Source: an uncultured Saprospiraceae bacterium
Lineage (GTDB): Bacteria > Bacteroidota > Bacteroidia > Chitinophagales > Saprospiraceae
Length of the DNA stretch: 64,000 bases
Assembly (NCBI GenBank): GCA_937926205.1
Contig: CALEYL010000072.1
Coordinates: forward strand, 367,002-431,001
Direction: 5' to 3'
The notes under the pieces were generated by a model. The model worked only from the letters and a program-made list of their open reading frames with translations. It ran no database searches and was not told where the DNA came from. Below, one piece after another: positions 1-8,265 of the stretch; the first letter of the stretch is position 1; each line of letters starts with the position of its first letter. The position numbers and the translations under genes were made by a program.

Positions 1-50
1 TTTCCTATTCATTTTTTTGGGCTAAATTAGCCTATAGGTTTCTATCAGGC

Positions 51-84
51 AAGTACTTACTTTTAAGTAAGGTACTTACTTAAA
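51..84. promoter_or_regulatory. Probable operator of the HxlR regulator
   Basis: The decamer GTACTTACTT occurs twice (53-62 and 72-81). Between them lies the dyad TTACTT-TT-AAGTAA (57-70). HxlR-family regulators bind such dyads next to their own genes. It sits about 30 bases before the regulator start, so autoregulation is likely. A divergent target gene may lie left of the window. Inference from position and symmetry. Confidence 0.6.
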
Positions 85-111
85 CTGTATTAATAATTGA
101 TTTTCAATAAG

Positions 112-480
112 ATGACACTTAAAAAAATGAAAAAAGATTTTTCAAAAGATGAGCTTATTAAGAGTTGCCCAGTACAACATACACTACAATTTATTGGAGG
201 AAAATGGAGGATCGGTATACTTTGGAGTATGAAGGACGGTTGCAGAAGATTCGGAGAACTTAAAAAAGATGTTTTGGGAATATCTGAAAAAATGCTTATT
301 CAAGAATTACGGCATCTTGAAAGATTGCAAATAATAAAAAGAAAGGCATACCCTACGATTCCGCCAAAAGTGGAATATAGTCTAACAGAAAGGGGAGATT
401 CTTTGATTCCAACAATTCTTATCATCGTTAATTGGGGATATTCTGATATGGAATTGAATACATCAGTTAACAAAGTATAA
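112..480 (+). CDS. HxlR-family winged-helix transcriptional regulator
   Basis: A small DNA-binding protein of about 122 residues. The HxlR core is visible: a cysteine-proline pair near the N-terminus (SCPVQ), then FIGGKWRIGILW for the first helices, RRFGELKKDVLGISEKML for the helix-turn-helix, and a wing ending in VEYSLTERG. Family members are often redox- or aldehyde-responsive through the N-terminal cysteine, which is present. ATG codons at 112 and 127 are both possible; I took the first. The dyad at 51-84 lies directly upstream. The next gene starts 7 bases after the stop, so co-transcription is possible, though the two proteins have no obvious functional link. Confidence 0.85.
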   Translation: MTLKKMKKDFSKDELIKSCPVQHTLQFIGGKWRIGILWSMKDGCRRFGELKKDVLGISEKMLIQELRHLERLQIIKRKAYPTIPPKVEYSLTERGDSLIPTILIIVNWGYSDMELNTSVNKV

Positions 481-487
481 AATATTC

Positions 488-2800
488 ATGAGGGCTATGC
501 AACTGATCATAGCATCCTTCCTGTGTTGCTCTTGGTCATATATGAATGGACAATCACCAGATAAATTGTCAGCGATCTGGAATGATGCAACAGAAACAAC
601 GGAACATCGGCTAGAAGCAGCTGAACAACTCATCAACATGTTGTTGGACAACGCTCCAAATGCTGCATTTGATCTGATTGACAGTATGCTGGTATTGAGC
701 AGAAAAGAGAGCAATCAACAATGGGAGGCCAAGAGTCTCCGCGCACTTGGCAACGCATATTATTTAAGGGGAGTCCCACAAAAAGCACTCGAAGTTTACA
801 ACCAGGGGCTACAGATCTGCCGGGAAATTGACGACAAATCAGGTATCATTCAAGCCTTGGGAAATCTTGGCAACACCTATGCTGCCCTAGGGCAGTTTGA
901 ACAAGCCAGAGCCACTTACCTTGAAAGTCTTGGATTTGAAGTTGGCCCTGATCAGCAAATACTCCGAGTGAAAATATACAGAGGGTTGGCAAATTTGTAC
1001 AGCAGCCGTGGACTGCTTAAAGAAGCTCTTGATTTCTATAGTCAAGAGCTGGCGCATGCACAAAAGTGGCGACTCCAGGAGGAAGAAGCGATGAGTTTTA
1101 ACCACTTAGGCAATACGCTGCTGCAAATGGGTAATTACCCAGCGGCATTCGAAAACTATAGCCGTAGCTTACAAATTAGCGTGGAAATCAGGGATTCCCA
1201 ACTGATTGCCACGAACTACCTTAACATGGGTAATATCTATTCAACACTCCAGGACTTTACCCGGGCGCAAAAATATTACAAACGAATTATTGAGATCAAT
1301 AAAACATCAGCTGATCCAATGCTTCTGTTTCTTGCCTATCAAAGCCTTGGAGGGAATTATGAACATTTAGGACAGCTGTCAAACGCTTTAATTCAATACG
1401 AAAGGTGCCTTCAAATCGGCGAATCTCTCGATGATCCGTATCTGATGGTTGAAAGTCATAACCAATTGGGCGGGAACCTAATTTTGCAACAGAAATATAC
1501 TGATGCTGAAGATCACTTTCAAGCAAGCCTGGCTTTGCTGGATAATTTCGAAGATGACAGGCTATCCGCTGAAACGCATGAAAGCTTAGGAGATTTATAT
1601 CTGAAGCAAGAAAAAATTATCTTAGCCTTGGAATCTTTTGAAGCTGCCAATGCCTTATATGAATCCATTGGGGATTTGCGCTTCACAGCACAAATACAAT
1701 TAAGAATCGGTGCCGTTCTTATTGAAAGAAAAAATCCAAAAAATGCATCCCTGTGGTGTCGAAATAGCCTACAATATGCAGAACAATCGAATACGCTGCC
1801 GATCCAGCGAGCAGCCTGTGAATGTCTTTATAATGCCTACAAATCTTTAGGGAACAATGAGGAGGCATTACTTTTTCACGAGCGCTGGCAGGCTCTGGGC
1901 GACAGCCTACAGAGTAATGTTCTGCAGAGGCGAGTCCAGGAAATGGAACTCAACCGACAAATGGAATTAGATAGCGTGAGGCGCATTGAGGAAAAACTTG
2001 CCCTCAATGTCACTCATGGACAAGAATTATCGATTGAGAAGAAACGAGGAACTAGCTTGCTATTGGGGGCCCTTGCCATCCTGCTTATCGCTCTGGTGTT
2101 ATGGTTCCAGCTTCGATTGATCCAAAAATCGCGGACTGAAATTCAAAGGGAGAAAGAAAAGTCGGAGCATTTGCTTCACAATATTTTACCCACTGCAGTT
2201 GCTTCCGAGCTCAAGGAAAGCGGCCAATCTGCGGCGCGAGATTTTAAAGACGTGACAATTTTGTTTACCGATTTTAAAGGCTTCACACAAATGTCTGAGG
2301 CTGTTAGTCCACAGGAGTTGGTGTCAGAGATCAACACATGCTTTACCGCATTCGATCAAATCATGACGAAATATGGAATCGAAAAAATAAAAACCATCGG
2401 TGATGCATACATGGCTGCAGGCGGATTGGAAACTTCACGAAACTCAACCGTAAAAGATGTCGTTTTGGCAGCACTTGAAATGCAGGAGTATATTCAGATC
2501 AGAAAATCAGAGCGGACTGCCATGGGACAACCCCACTTCGAAATGAGGGTCGGTATTCACACTGGGGATGTAGTGGCTGGAATTGTCGGGTCTCATAAAT
2601 ATCAGTACGATATTTGGGGTGATGCGGTGAATACGGCAAGCAGAATGGAAAGTAGTGGTGAGCAGGGGAAGGTGAATATCAGCCACACCACTTATTCTCT
2701 ACTGAAAAATGACCAGTCTTTTACTTTTGAAAACAGAGGCATCATTGAAGTAAAAGGAAAAGGGGAAATGGAAATGTGGTTTGTCAACCGGGCGGAATAA
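488..2800 (+). CDS. TPR-containing membrane adenylate cyclase (class III)
   Basis: Predicted to make cAMP from ATP. Order: signal peptide (about 1-22), a long periplasmic array of tetratricopeptide repeats (about 60-480), a coiled segment, one membrane helix (about 520-545, LLLGALAILLIALVLWF), a short linker with the LLHNILP signature, then a class III cyclase domain (about 585-765). Metal-binding aspartates are D595 (FTDFKGFT) and D639 (KTIGDAYM). The lysine of EKIKTIGD and the aspartate of YDIWGD indicate adenine specificity, and the N and R of VNTASRM (transition state) are present, so the enzyme should be active. This architecture is common in Bacteroidota. A second cyclase lies at 42290. 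An ATG at 497 is an alternative start. Confidence 0.88.
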   Translation: MRAMQLIIASFLCCSWSYMNGQSPDKLSAIWNDATETTEHRLEAAEQLINMLLDNAPNAAFDLIDSMLVLSRKESNQQWEAKSLRALGNAYYLRGVPQKALEVYNQGLQICREIDDKSGIIQALGNLGNTYAALGQFEQARATYLESLGFEVGPDQQILRVKIYRGLANLYSSRGLLKEALDFYSQELAHAQKWRLQEEEAMSFNHLGNTLLQMGNYPAAFENYSRSLQISVEIRDSQLIATNYLNMGNIYSTLQDFTRAQKYYKRIIEINKTSADPMLLFLAYQSLGGNYEHLGQLSNALIQYERCLQIGESLDDPYLMVESHNQLGGNLILQQKYTDAEDHFQASLALLDNFEDDRLSAETHESLGDLYLKQEKIILALESFEAANALYESIGDLRFTAQIQLRIGAVLIERKNPKNASLWCRNSLQYAEQSNTLPIQRAACECLYNAYKSLGNNEEALLFHERWQALGDSLQSNVLQRRVQEMELNRQMELDSVRRIEEKLALNVTHGQELSIEKKRGTSLLLGALAILLIALVLWFQLRLIQKSRTEIQREKEKSEHLLHNILPTAVASELKESGQSAARDFKDVTILFTDFKGFTQMSEAVSPQELVSEINTCFTAFDQIMTKYGIEKIKTIGDAYMAAGGLETSRNSTVKDVVLAALEMQEYIQIRKSERTAMGQPHFEMRVGIHTGDVVAGIVGSHKYQYDIWGDAVNTASRMESSGEQGKVNISHTTYSLLKNDQSFTFENRGIIEVKGKGEMEMWFVNRAE

Positions 2801-3061
2801 ACGTATTGACACCTTAAAGTGATTCCTATCGCATCACATATTGTCGCTGAAAATGGGAATTTTATACTTAATAATACGTAGTTCACGAGTGATGAAATTA
2901 TGAAAGACGTGATGAAATTAAGAAGGAAATGACCCTACATCAGCAGGTTTTTGTAGATCGCATATTAGTTTGAGTGACCCCCTTAATAAGAAAATATCGG
3001 CTTCTGATGTGCATTCTCTAAGAAATGATTTGAGTTCAATTCATCCGTTAGCTTCCATCAG

Positions 3062-3547
3062 ATGAAAGAAAAAGAATACATAGCAGAAATTAATGACCAA
3101 TACTTGAAAAAGTATCAGGAAGAATTTAGTTATCATTTGCTATTAGCGATAGAGCATGGACATGATGGATTTAAGCCGTATCGAATTAATCCTAAACATT
3201 ATATTCTGACAATTTATGATCCATTAGAATTATACTATGTATTATTGGGAAGAGAAAACCTTTTAATAAATTTAAATTTTACCGAAAAGGAAGAAGTTAA
3301 TAAAAATTTAATCCGGCATTTAGAGTTAGATGACAATAATATTGATTCAATATATGACCGAGAAGTGGTATGGTTGAAAAGGGAGATTGAGTATGAATTT
3401 CTAAGAAGGTGTTTAACTCAAATAGAATTAAAAATTAAAGACAAAATTCAACTTTATATAACTCAACACTTAACAGAAGTATCGTTTGATATTTCGAACA
3501 TGAAAAGCATAAATGCAGAATACTTATGGAAAAACTTAGAAGATTAA
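3062..3547 (+). CDS. Hypothetical protein, 161 aa
   Basis: I do not recognise this family. The protein is soluble, charged and rich in Lys, Glu, Ile and Asn, with no signal peptide or membrane segment. The gene is clearly AT-richer than the core genes to the right, which suggests acquired DNA. It starts at ATG 3062 and ends at TAA 3547. An open frame without a start codon continues in phase beyond the stop (3548-3814), but the base composition changes there, so I do not treat the two as one broken gene. It lies in the accessory patch left of the palindromic site at 3803-3862. The 260 bases before it hold a short direct repeat (GTGATGAAATTA twice near 2890-2922) and no gene I can support. Confidence 0.55.
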   Translation: MKEKEYIAEINDQYLKKYQEEFSYHLLLAIEHGHDGFKPYRINPKHYILTIYDPLELYYVLLGRENLLINLNFTEKEEVNKNLIRHLELDDNNIDSIYDREVVWLKREIEYEFLRRCLTQIELKIKDKIQLYITQHLTEVSFDISNMKSINAEYLWKNLED

Positions 3548-3814
3548 TTCAATCACGAGAAAAACGGGGCCTGCGCTGACCTTCCTCCTAACAGTGCACT
3601 TTTTGTAGGCGAGCGTTCATCCGAATATAACCAGCTGAAAAATTGGTCGAGTTCTGAACAAAGCGTACATTTGAGTAGGGGGATGTTCAGCCATGCAATC
3701 GAAATAAGTCGAAGGTGGGACCGCATGATTGACGGAATTTTTCATGATGTCTTCCTTTCGTCTTCTTTTTCAAAACATCAGGCGCTTAACTTAATAGGAA
3801 TGAACAATGGCTAA
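3548..3814 (+). pseudogene. Start-less open frame of 88 codons ending in a palindromic site
   Basis: This stretch is open in one frame for 88 codons with no good start except an internal ATG (MFSHAIEISRRWDRM). It ends KHQALNLIGMNNG-stop, and its last two codons plus TAA lie inside the palindrome at 3803-3862. The last part (3755-3807) recurs inverted at the right edge of the window with a single difference that changes Ile to Met in this frame. It may be the 3' end of a repeated cassette gene whose 5' part is lost. No family recognised; it could be non-coding. Confidence 0.35.
3755..3807 (+). repeat. 53-bp dispersed repeat, left copy
   Basis: Matches the reverse complement of 63948-64000 with one mismatch (A/G at 3797). 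Homology stops at GAACAA, where the palindromic site begins. The right copy is cut by the window end, so the repeat may be longer. It looks like the end of the same mobile unit present at two places in the genome. Confidence 0.85.
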
Positions 3815-3862
3815 TACGGCAATAGCTCCCAATCGGCCGCTATTGCGTTTAGCCTAACCGTT
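3803..3862 (+). other. attC-like palindromic site S1
   Basis: Starts AACAAT and ends GTT. The inner arms GGCTAATACGGCAATAGC and GCTATTGCGTTTAGCC pair with two bulges. It is a clear sequence relative of the site at 40710-40767 read on the minus strand (AACAAYGGCTAAWACGGC and CGTTTAGCC shared). It separates the open frame ending at 3814 from the decarboxylase. Confidence 0.65.
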
Positions 3863-3889
3863 ATAACAGATTAAGACAATCAGGGTATT

Positions 3890-5380
3890 ATGACAGAAAA
3901 TCGAGTTAATTCAATTGAAATAGACAGAGAAGAATTTCGAAAAATCGGACATCAATTAATAGATGATATTTCTGATTTTATTTCGAGCATTGATAAAAGA
4001 CCTGTTACCTATAGCGAAAGTCCAAGTCAATTACGATATATAATAGGAAATACTTCTTTGCCGGAAAATGGTAAATCCGCAGCAGAACTAATAACTAAAG
4101 CAACAGATTTATTACTTAACCATTCCTTATTTAATGGACATCCTAAATTTTTAGGATATATAACGTCATCTGCTTCCCCGATTGGCGCATTGGCCGATTT
4201 ACTGGCAGCAGCTGTAAATCCGAACGTGGGTGCTCATATTTTAAGCCCAATGGCCACTGAAATTGAAAAACAAACAGTTCAATGGTTAGCTGAGTTTATT
4301 GGGGTTTCACCAAACTATGGTGGGATATTGGTAAGCGGGGGAAATATGGCAAATTTTACGGCATTTTTAGCTGCCAGAACAGCTAAAGCCCCTAAATTTA
4401 TAAAAGAAGACGGCATTTCAAATCTTACTAAGAAACCATCTGTTTATTGTTCTAAAACCACACACACCTGGATTGAAAAAGCTGCAGTTTTATTTGGTTT
4501 AGGAACAAAGTCTGTTCGTTGGATTCAAACTGATTCTACGAATAAAATGGATAATGAAGTCCTTGAAGAAACAATTAAAAAAGATATAGCCAATGGTTTT
4601 CAACCTATAATGGTCATAGGTACTGCTGGAGATGTCAGCACTGGGGTTGTTGATAATTTGAAAGGCATATCAACTATTTGTAAAAACTATGACTTATGGT
4701 TTCACATTGATGGAGCCTATGGCGTTCCAGCTGCAATAATTCCAAAATACAAAAACCTATTTGATGGTCTTTCAGAAGCGGATTCCATTGCTATGGACCC
4801 TCATAAATGGTTATACAGTCCACTTGAAGCGGGTTGTACTTTGGTTAAAAACCCGCAACACCTTCTTGACACCTATAGTTCACATCCGGAATATTATAAC
4901 TTTAGCAAAAGTAACAACGAACTTGCTCAAAATTTTTATGAATATGGACTTCAAAACTCGCGTGGTTTCAGGGCTTTAAAGGTTTGGCTATCCTTGCAGC
5001 AAATAGGTCGAAGTGGCTATGAAAAACTGATTAGTGAAGATATTGAACTCTCTGAACTATTATTTGACCTGGCTAAAAAACAGACTGAGTTGAAGGCAGT
5101 TTCTCAAAATTTAAGCATTACCACGTTTAGATATATACCAGCCAATTACAAAGGAGATAACGATTATCTAAATAAACTAAATGAAGAAATATTGAATGAA
5201 TTACAAACTGGTGGTGAGTTGTTTTTATCCAATGCTATTGTGAATGAAATGTATTGTTTGAGAGCTTGTATTGTCAATTTCAGGACTTCAAAAAAAGACA
5301 TTGAGGAAATTATTGATATAATTATAAAAGTAGGGAGAAGGGTTAATTTAAAGCTGTCCCAGGCAGAGAAAAGTAATTAA
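3890..5380 (+). CDS. PLP-dependent group II decarboxylase (aromatic amino acid/glutamate type)
   Basis: A 496-residue fold-type I PLP enzyme of the pyridoxal-dependent decarboxylase family (aromatic-L-amino-acid, histidine, glutamate or cysteine-sulfinate decarboxylases). The Schiff-base lysine is K306 in DPHKW. The cofactor-stacking histidine is in KTTHTWIEKA, the PLP-binding aspartate in WFHIDGAYG, and the GGNMANFTAF loop is typical. Length matches the family (about 470-510). The substrate cannot be read from the sequence. The gene is AT-rich compared with the core to its right and lies between sites S1 and S11. The unit ends are near-complementary (GTTATAAC at 3860, GTTACAAC ending at 5394), so it looks like a single-gene cassette acquired by transfer. 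Confidence 0.85.
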   Translation: MTENRVNSIEIDREEFRKIGHQLIDDISDFISSIDKRPVTYSESPSQLRYIIGNTSLPENGKSAAELITKATDLLLNHSLFNGHPKFLGYITSSASPIGALADLLAAAVNPNVGAHILSPMATEIEKQTVQWLAEFIGVSPNYGGILVSGGNMANFTAFLAARTAKAPKFIKEDGISNLTKKPSVYCSKTTHTWIEKAAVLFGLGTKSVRWIQTDSTNKMDNEVLEETIKKDIANGFQPIMVIGTAGDVSTGVVDNLKGISTICKNYDLWFHIDGAYGVPAAIIPKYKNLFDGLSEADSIAMDPHKWLYSPLEAGCTLVKNPQHLLDTYSSHPEYYNFSKSNNELAQNFYEYGLQNSRGFRALKVWLSLQQIGRSGYEKLISEDIELSELLFDLAKKQTELKAVSQNLSITTFRYIPANYKGDNDYLNKLNEEILNELQTGGELFLSNAIVNEMYCLRACIVNFRTSKKDIEEIIDIIIKVGRRVNLKLSQAEKSN

Positions 5381-5391
5381 AAACGCGTTAC

Positions 5392-5513
5392 AACAAGGGC
5401 ATAGGCTATTGGGGCAAAAGTGATAAAACGAAAGTATAAACATAAAACAAAGGCCAGGGCTTAACAGGAAAATTAGGGTTTAAAAGTCCCAACTGCCCAT
5501 AGCCAAGGCCGTT
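5392..5513 (+). other. attC-like palindromic site S11
   Basis: Starts AACAAG 12 bases after the decarboxylase stop. GGCTATTGGGG (5404-5414) pairs with CCCATAGCC (5496-5504), and six bases later comes GTT (5511-5513), the same geometry as the other sites. The rest of the gap to 5706 holds no gene I can support. Confidence 0.45.
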
Positions 5514-5706
5514 TCTGCATAAAAAGAACCTACAACAAAAGCCCCCATCTCCTAACTTCCCAAAAACAGCGAACAGCAGGATTGAGAAGTCTCCCAAAAA
5601 AATTGCAATATTGTAGGGTTAAATGAGCGTAGCGGAACAACCCGGTGTCTGTCATTGAAATGGATAGACTTACAAATAGGAGCGTATCACAAAAATCATT
5701 TCCATA

Positions 5707-6894
5707 ATGAGCATTTTTTTTCAGCACCTTCCCTTTATCCGGCGCCACCAAACTTTGGTGAGACTACTGGCCTTCTGTTACCTTCTGGCCCTTGGTTTTA
5801 CCCTTCCCGTAAGCGCCCAGATCACCATCACCAATTCGGTCTTTCCTGTGGAGGGAGATACGTTGCATTATGCTTTTGGCAACCAGGCCGGAGCTATCAA
5901 TCAGATATTCACCCCGCCAGGCGGCCCCCAGGCTTGGAGCCTGAGTAACCTGCAGCCGACCCAAACCTGGGATCAGGTTATGAGAAACCCAGCGACAGGT
6001 ACAGCCAGCGCTTCATTCCCTGGTGCAAGTATGCGGTACAATTTGCCAAACTCCGCTTCGCAGGTTTATTTAAACGTCACCGGAACCCAGGTATTGAATA
6101 TGGGCTATTTGGGTCTGGACGAACTGGGCCTGGGCCTGAATTTATTGTTTGACAATGTGCCCGACCTGGAAGAATCCTGGGCGCCGGTCAACTTCTTTGA
6201 TCTCCACCAAAGTGCTAGTAATGTATTAACTGCATTCGATGCACCGATTGCGCCGCCCATTTTACTGAATCTGGTTCCTACTGCCGATTCTTTCCGTATC
6301 CGGGTTACCTATCAGCGGATTAGTTCGATCGATGCATTTGGTACGATGACCATCCCCGGCGGCACTTTTGATGTGCTGCGGAAGAAAAGAACGGAGTACA
6401 AATCAATGGCTGTGGATGTAAAAGTGGCGCCTTTGGGATGGATAGATATATCCACCATCGGTGGTCAACAACTACTTCCTTTAGGGACGGATACGATCAC
6501 GACCTTTCATTTTATGAACGATGTGTCCAAGGAAACCATTGCGATATGCACCCTTAATACCAGTCAAAACGTGGTAACCGGCGTTCAATATAAAGTAGTT
6601 GCGCCGCCTGTGGGAACGGAAGACGTAGCGTCTGTCCAGGAACCTTTCAGTCTTTATCCCAACCCTGCGCAACATGCCGTCACACTACAATGGGAACTGC
6701 CGGAGGCCGCCGACGTGCGCATTGTGGTGAGCGATATGACCGGCCGGCCGTTGCATACGTTGCTCGACCAACGCATGGCCGCCGGCCCTCAACTGACCCT
6801 GCATTCCTTGCCGCAACTGCAATCCGGCCTGTATTTCGTTCATATATGGACCAACGGGGTCTTGCAATATTCGACTAAACTGTTGATTATGTAA
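5707..6894 (+). CDS. T9SS-exported protein of unknown function
   Basis: A 395-residue secreted protein. It starts with a basic segment and a hydrophobic signal (RLLAFCYLLALGFTLPVSAQ) and ends with a type A type IX secretion sorting domain (about 310-395): FSLYPNPAQ, a VVSDMTGR strand, LQSGLYFVHI and a C-terminal LLIM. The body (about 40-300) is a beta-rich domain that I cannot name. Such proteins are moved across the outer membrane by the Por machinery and either released or attached to A-LPS. It converges with the TPR gene at 6908. Confidence 0.75.
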   Translation: MSIFFQHLPFIRRHQTLVRLLAFCYLLALGFTLPVSAQITITNSVFPVEGDTLHYAFGNQAGAINQIFTPPGGPQAWSLSNLQPTQTWDQVMRNPATGTASASFPGASMRYNLPNSASQVYLNVTGTQVLNMGYLGLDELGLGLNLLFDNVPDLEESWAPVNFFDLHQSASNVLTAFDAPIAPPILLNLVPTADSFRIRVTYQRISSIDAFGTMTIPGGTFDVLRKKRTEYKSMAVDVKVAPLGWIDISTIGGQQLLPLGTDTITTFHFMNDVSKETIAICTLNTSQNVVTGVQYKVVAPPVGTEDVASVQEPFSLYPNPAQHAVTLQWELPEAADVRIVVSDMTGRPLHTLLDQRMAAGPQLTLHSLPQLQSGLYFVHIWTNGVLQYSTKLLIM

Positions 6895-6907
6895 GGCGAA
6901 CTATGCG

Positions 6908-7807
6908 CTATTCCCCCTCTGCTGCAATAAACCCAAAGCTCGACCATTGATTCCCGGCCAGGATACGTGAAAATACTTCCCGTGCTTCTGCTTCGCGCCC
7001 ATTGTAAAGCAACCAATTGCCAAAGCCGTAGCCCAGCGTCGCATTGCTCAGCGTATTGGAGCCGCTGTCGAGGGCCGTTCGGAGCTCGGCTTCGGTGCGT
7101 TTGCCCTGGTAGAGTTGGAGGAGTGTGAGGTAGTCCTGATTTTCGATCACATCCAGGTTATCGCCAATAGTCGCAAGAACTTTAGCGGCCTTTTTGTCGC
7201 GGCCCAGCCGACGCAGGGTCATGTAATACCAGTTGGTGGAGGAGACGAGGCCGTCGGGGTTGGTGGACAGGTCTACACAATGTTTCCAGGCCGGCAGTGC
7301 TTTTTTAAAATTGCCCTGCACGTAGTAGGCCAAAGCCAGGTGGTACCAGATATTGGATTGCAGGCTGCTGGTAGGGATGTTGCGCGCATTGGGCAACCCG
7401 TCGGGTTCAATTTCGTCGGGGCGGTTGCGGGTGAGGCGAGCGGCCTGTTTCAGGTCGCGGATGGCTTCGTCAAAGCAACGGATGCTGATCAGGCGATGAC
7501 CCCGGTGGCGGAGGAAGCGGGCATCATCAGGAAACTGCGCGATGCCTTTGCTGAAGACCGCAATGGCTTCGCGGTATTGTCCCAGATAGGCCATGCGGCG
7601 GCCCAGCCAGATCAGGCCATCAGGGTCCTTGGGGGCGCGGTCGTGCTGATCGCGTGCCTCGGCTAATTTTGTCTCAAACGCAATTCGGGTTGACTCCGAC
7701 AAGGCTGGCGTCACGATAACGGCGGTTTCAACACAGGATTGGGCTCCGGCTTCTGGCGACAGCACAGCGTGCAGGATCAAGCAAAGCAGGTAAAAAGTTT
7801 TTTTCAT
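6908..7807 (-). CDS. Exported tetratricopeptide-repeat protein
   Basis: A 299-residue protein with a signal peptide (KTFYLLCLILHAVLSPEAGA) and at least four TPR-like helix pairs: GLIWLGRRMAYLGQYREAIAVF, then DARFLRHRGHRLI, SNIWYHLALAYYVQGNFKKAL and SSTNWYYMTLRRLGRDKKA. It is probably a periplasmic scaffold. No catalytic domain is visible and no partner gene is adjacent. The start at 7807 (ATG in AAAAAAACATG context on the minus strand) fits the signal peptide. Confidence 0.7.
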   Translation of the reverse strand: MKKTFYLLCLILHAVLSPEAGAQSCVETAVIVTPALSESTRIAFETKLAEARDQHDRAPKDPDGLIWLGRRMAYLGQYREAIAVFSKGIAQFPDDARFLRHRGHRLISIRCFDEAIRDLKQAARLTRNRPDEIEPDGLPNARNIPTSSLQSNIWYHLALAYYVQGNFKKALPAWKHCVDLSTNPDGLVSSTNWYYMTLRRLGRDKKAAKVLATIGDNLDVIENQDYLTLLQLYQGKRTEAELRTALDSGSNTLSNATLGYGFGNWLLYNGREAEAREVFSRILAGNQWSSFGFIAAEGE

Positions 7808-7932
7808 CGTTCCGAAAGGTATGGATTCATTATTTAAAGCCTAAATCATCACAAATTCCTGCATTTTTTCAACAAGCACCCTATTTTACAACCTCAAATT
7901 CCAAGCTTCCATCCAATATTACTATCTGCACA

Positions 7933-8202
7933 GTGAGATACACCATCCTTTTCCTGTTCATCAGTATCCGCTTATTCGCACAACCAGTGGCGGTATTGCC
8001 CCGAAGTACGCCCGAAGCGGAAGGGGTTTCTTCCGAAGGCATCCTTCAATTTTTGAGGGCGATCTCATCTTTGTTGATTTTCAGAATTTATTCAATAAAA
8101 ATGCAGAAAGGGCACTTACCAAAGGCGTTTTGGTCAAATAGCAATGCCGGGACGGTGTTCCTTATCAGATTCGAAATGGAAGCTGCCCGGTATTGCTTCT
8201 GA
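7933..8202 (+). pseudogene. Remnant of a serine hydrolase (beta-lactamase family) gene
   Basis: A GTG-initiated frame encodes a signal peptide (TILFLFISIRLFAQ) followed by LPRSTPEAEGVSSEGILQFL. That is the usual N-terminus of Bacteroidota class C beta-lactamase-type serine hydrolases, which run to 350-600 residues. Homology stops at about residue 42. The remaining frame is not convincing, and no SxxK catalytic motif follows. An overlapping frame (about 8062-8138) reads DLIFVDFQNLFNKNAERALTK before a stop, so two fragments may be joined by a deletion. paaZ begins 63 bases later. Confidence 0.55.
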
Positions 8203-8265
8203 GCCGGGGCTAAAATCTTTCCGTTCTATTCCCGTACTTTGCAGTCCAAATACAACCACATTATC

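Noticed and set aside
3062..3814. Reading 3062-3814 as one gene broken by a single stop codon
   Set aside because: The frame is shared, but base composition and protein style change at the stop and nothing links the two parts.
5406..5700. Short minus-strand frames between the decarboxylase and the T9SS gene
   Set aside because: Hydrophobic low-quality frames across a palindromic spacer, without family or start support.
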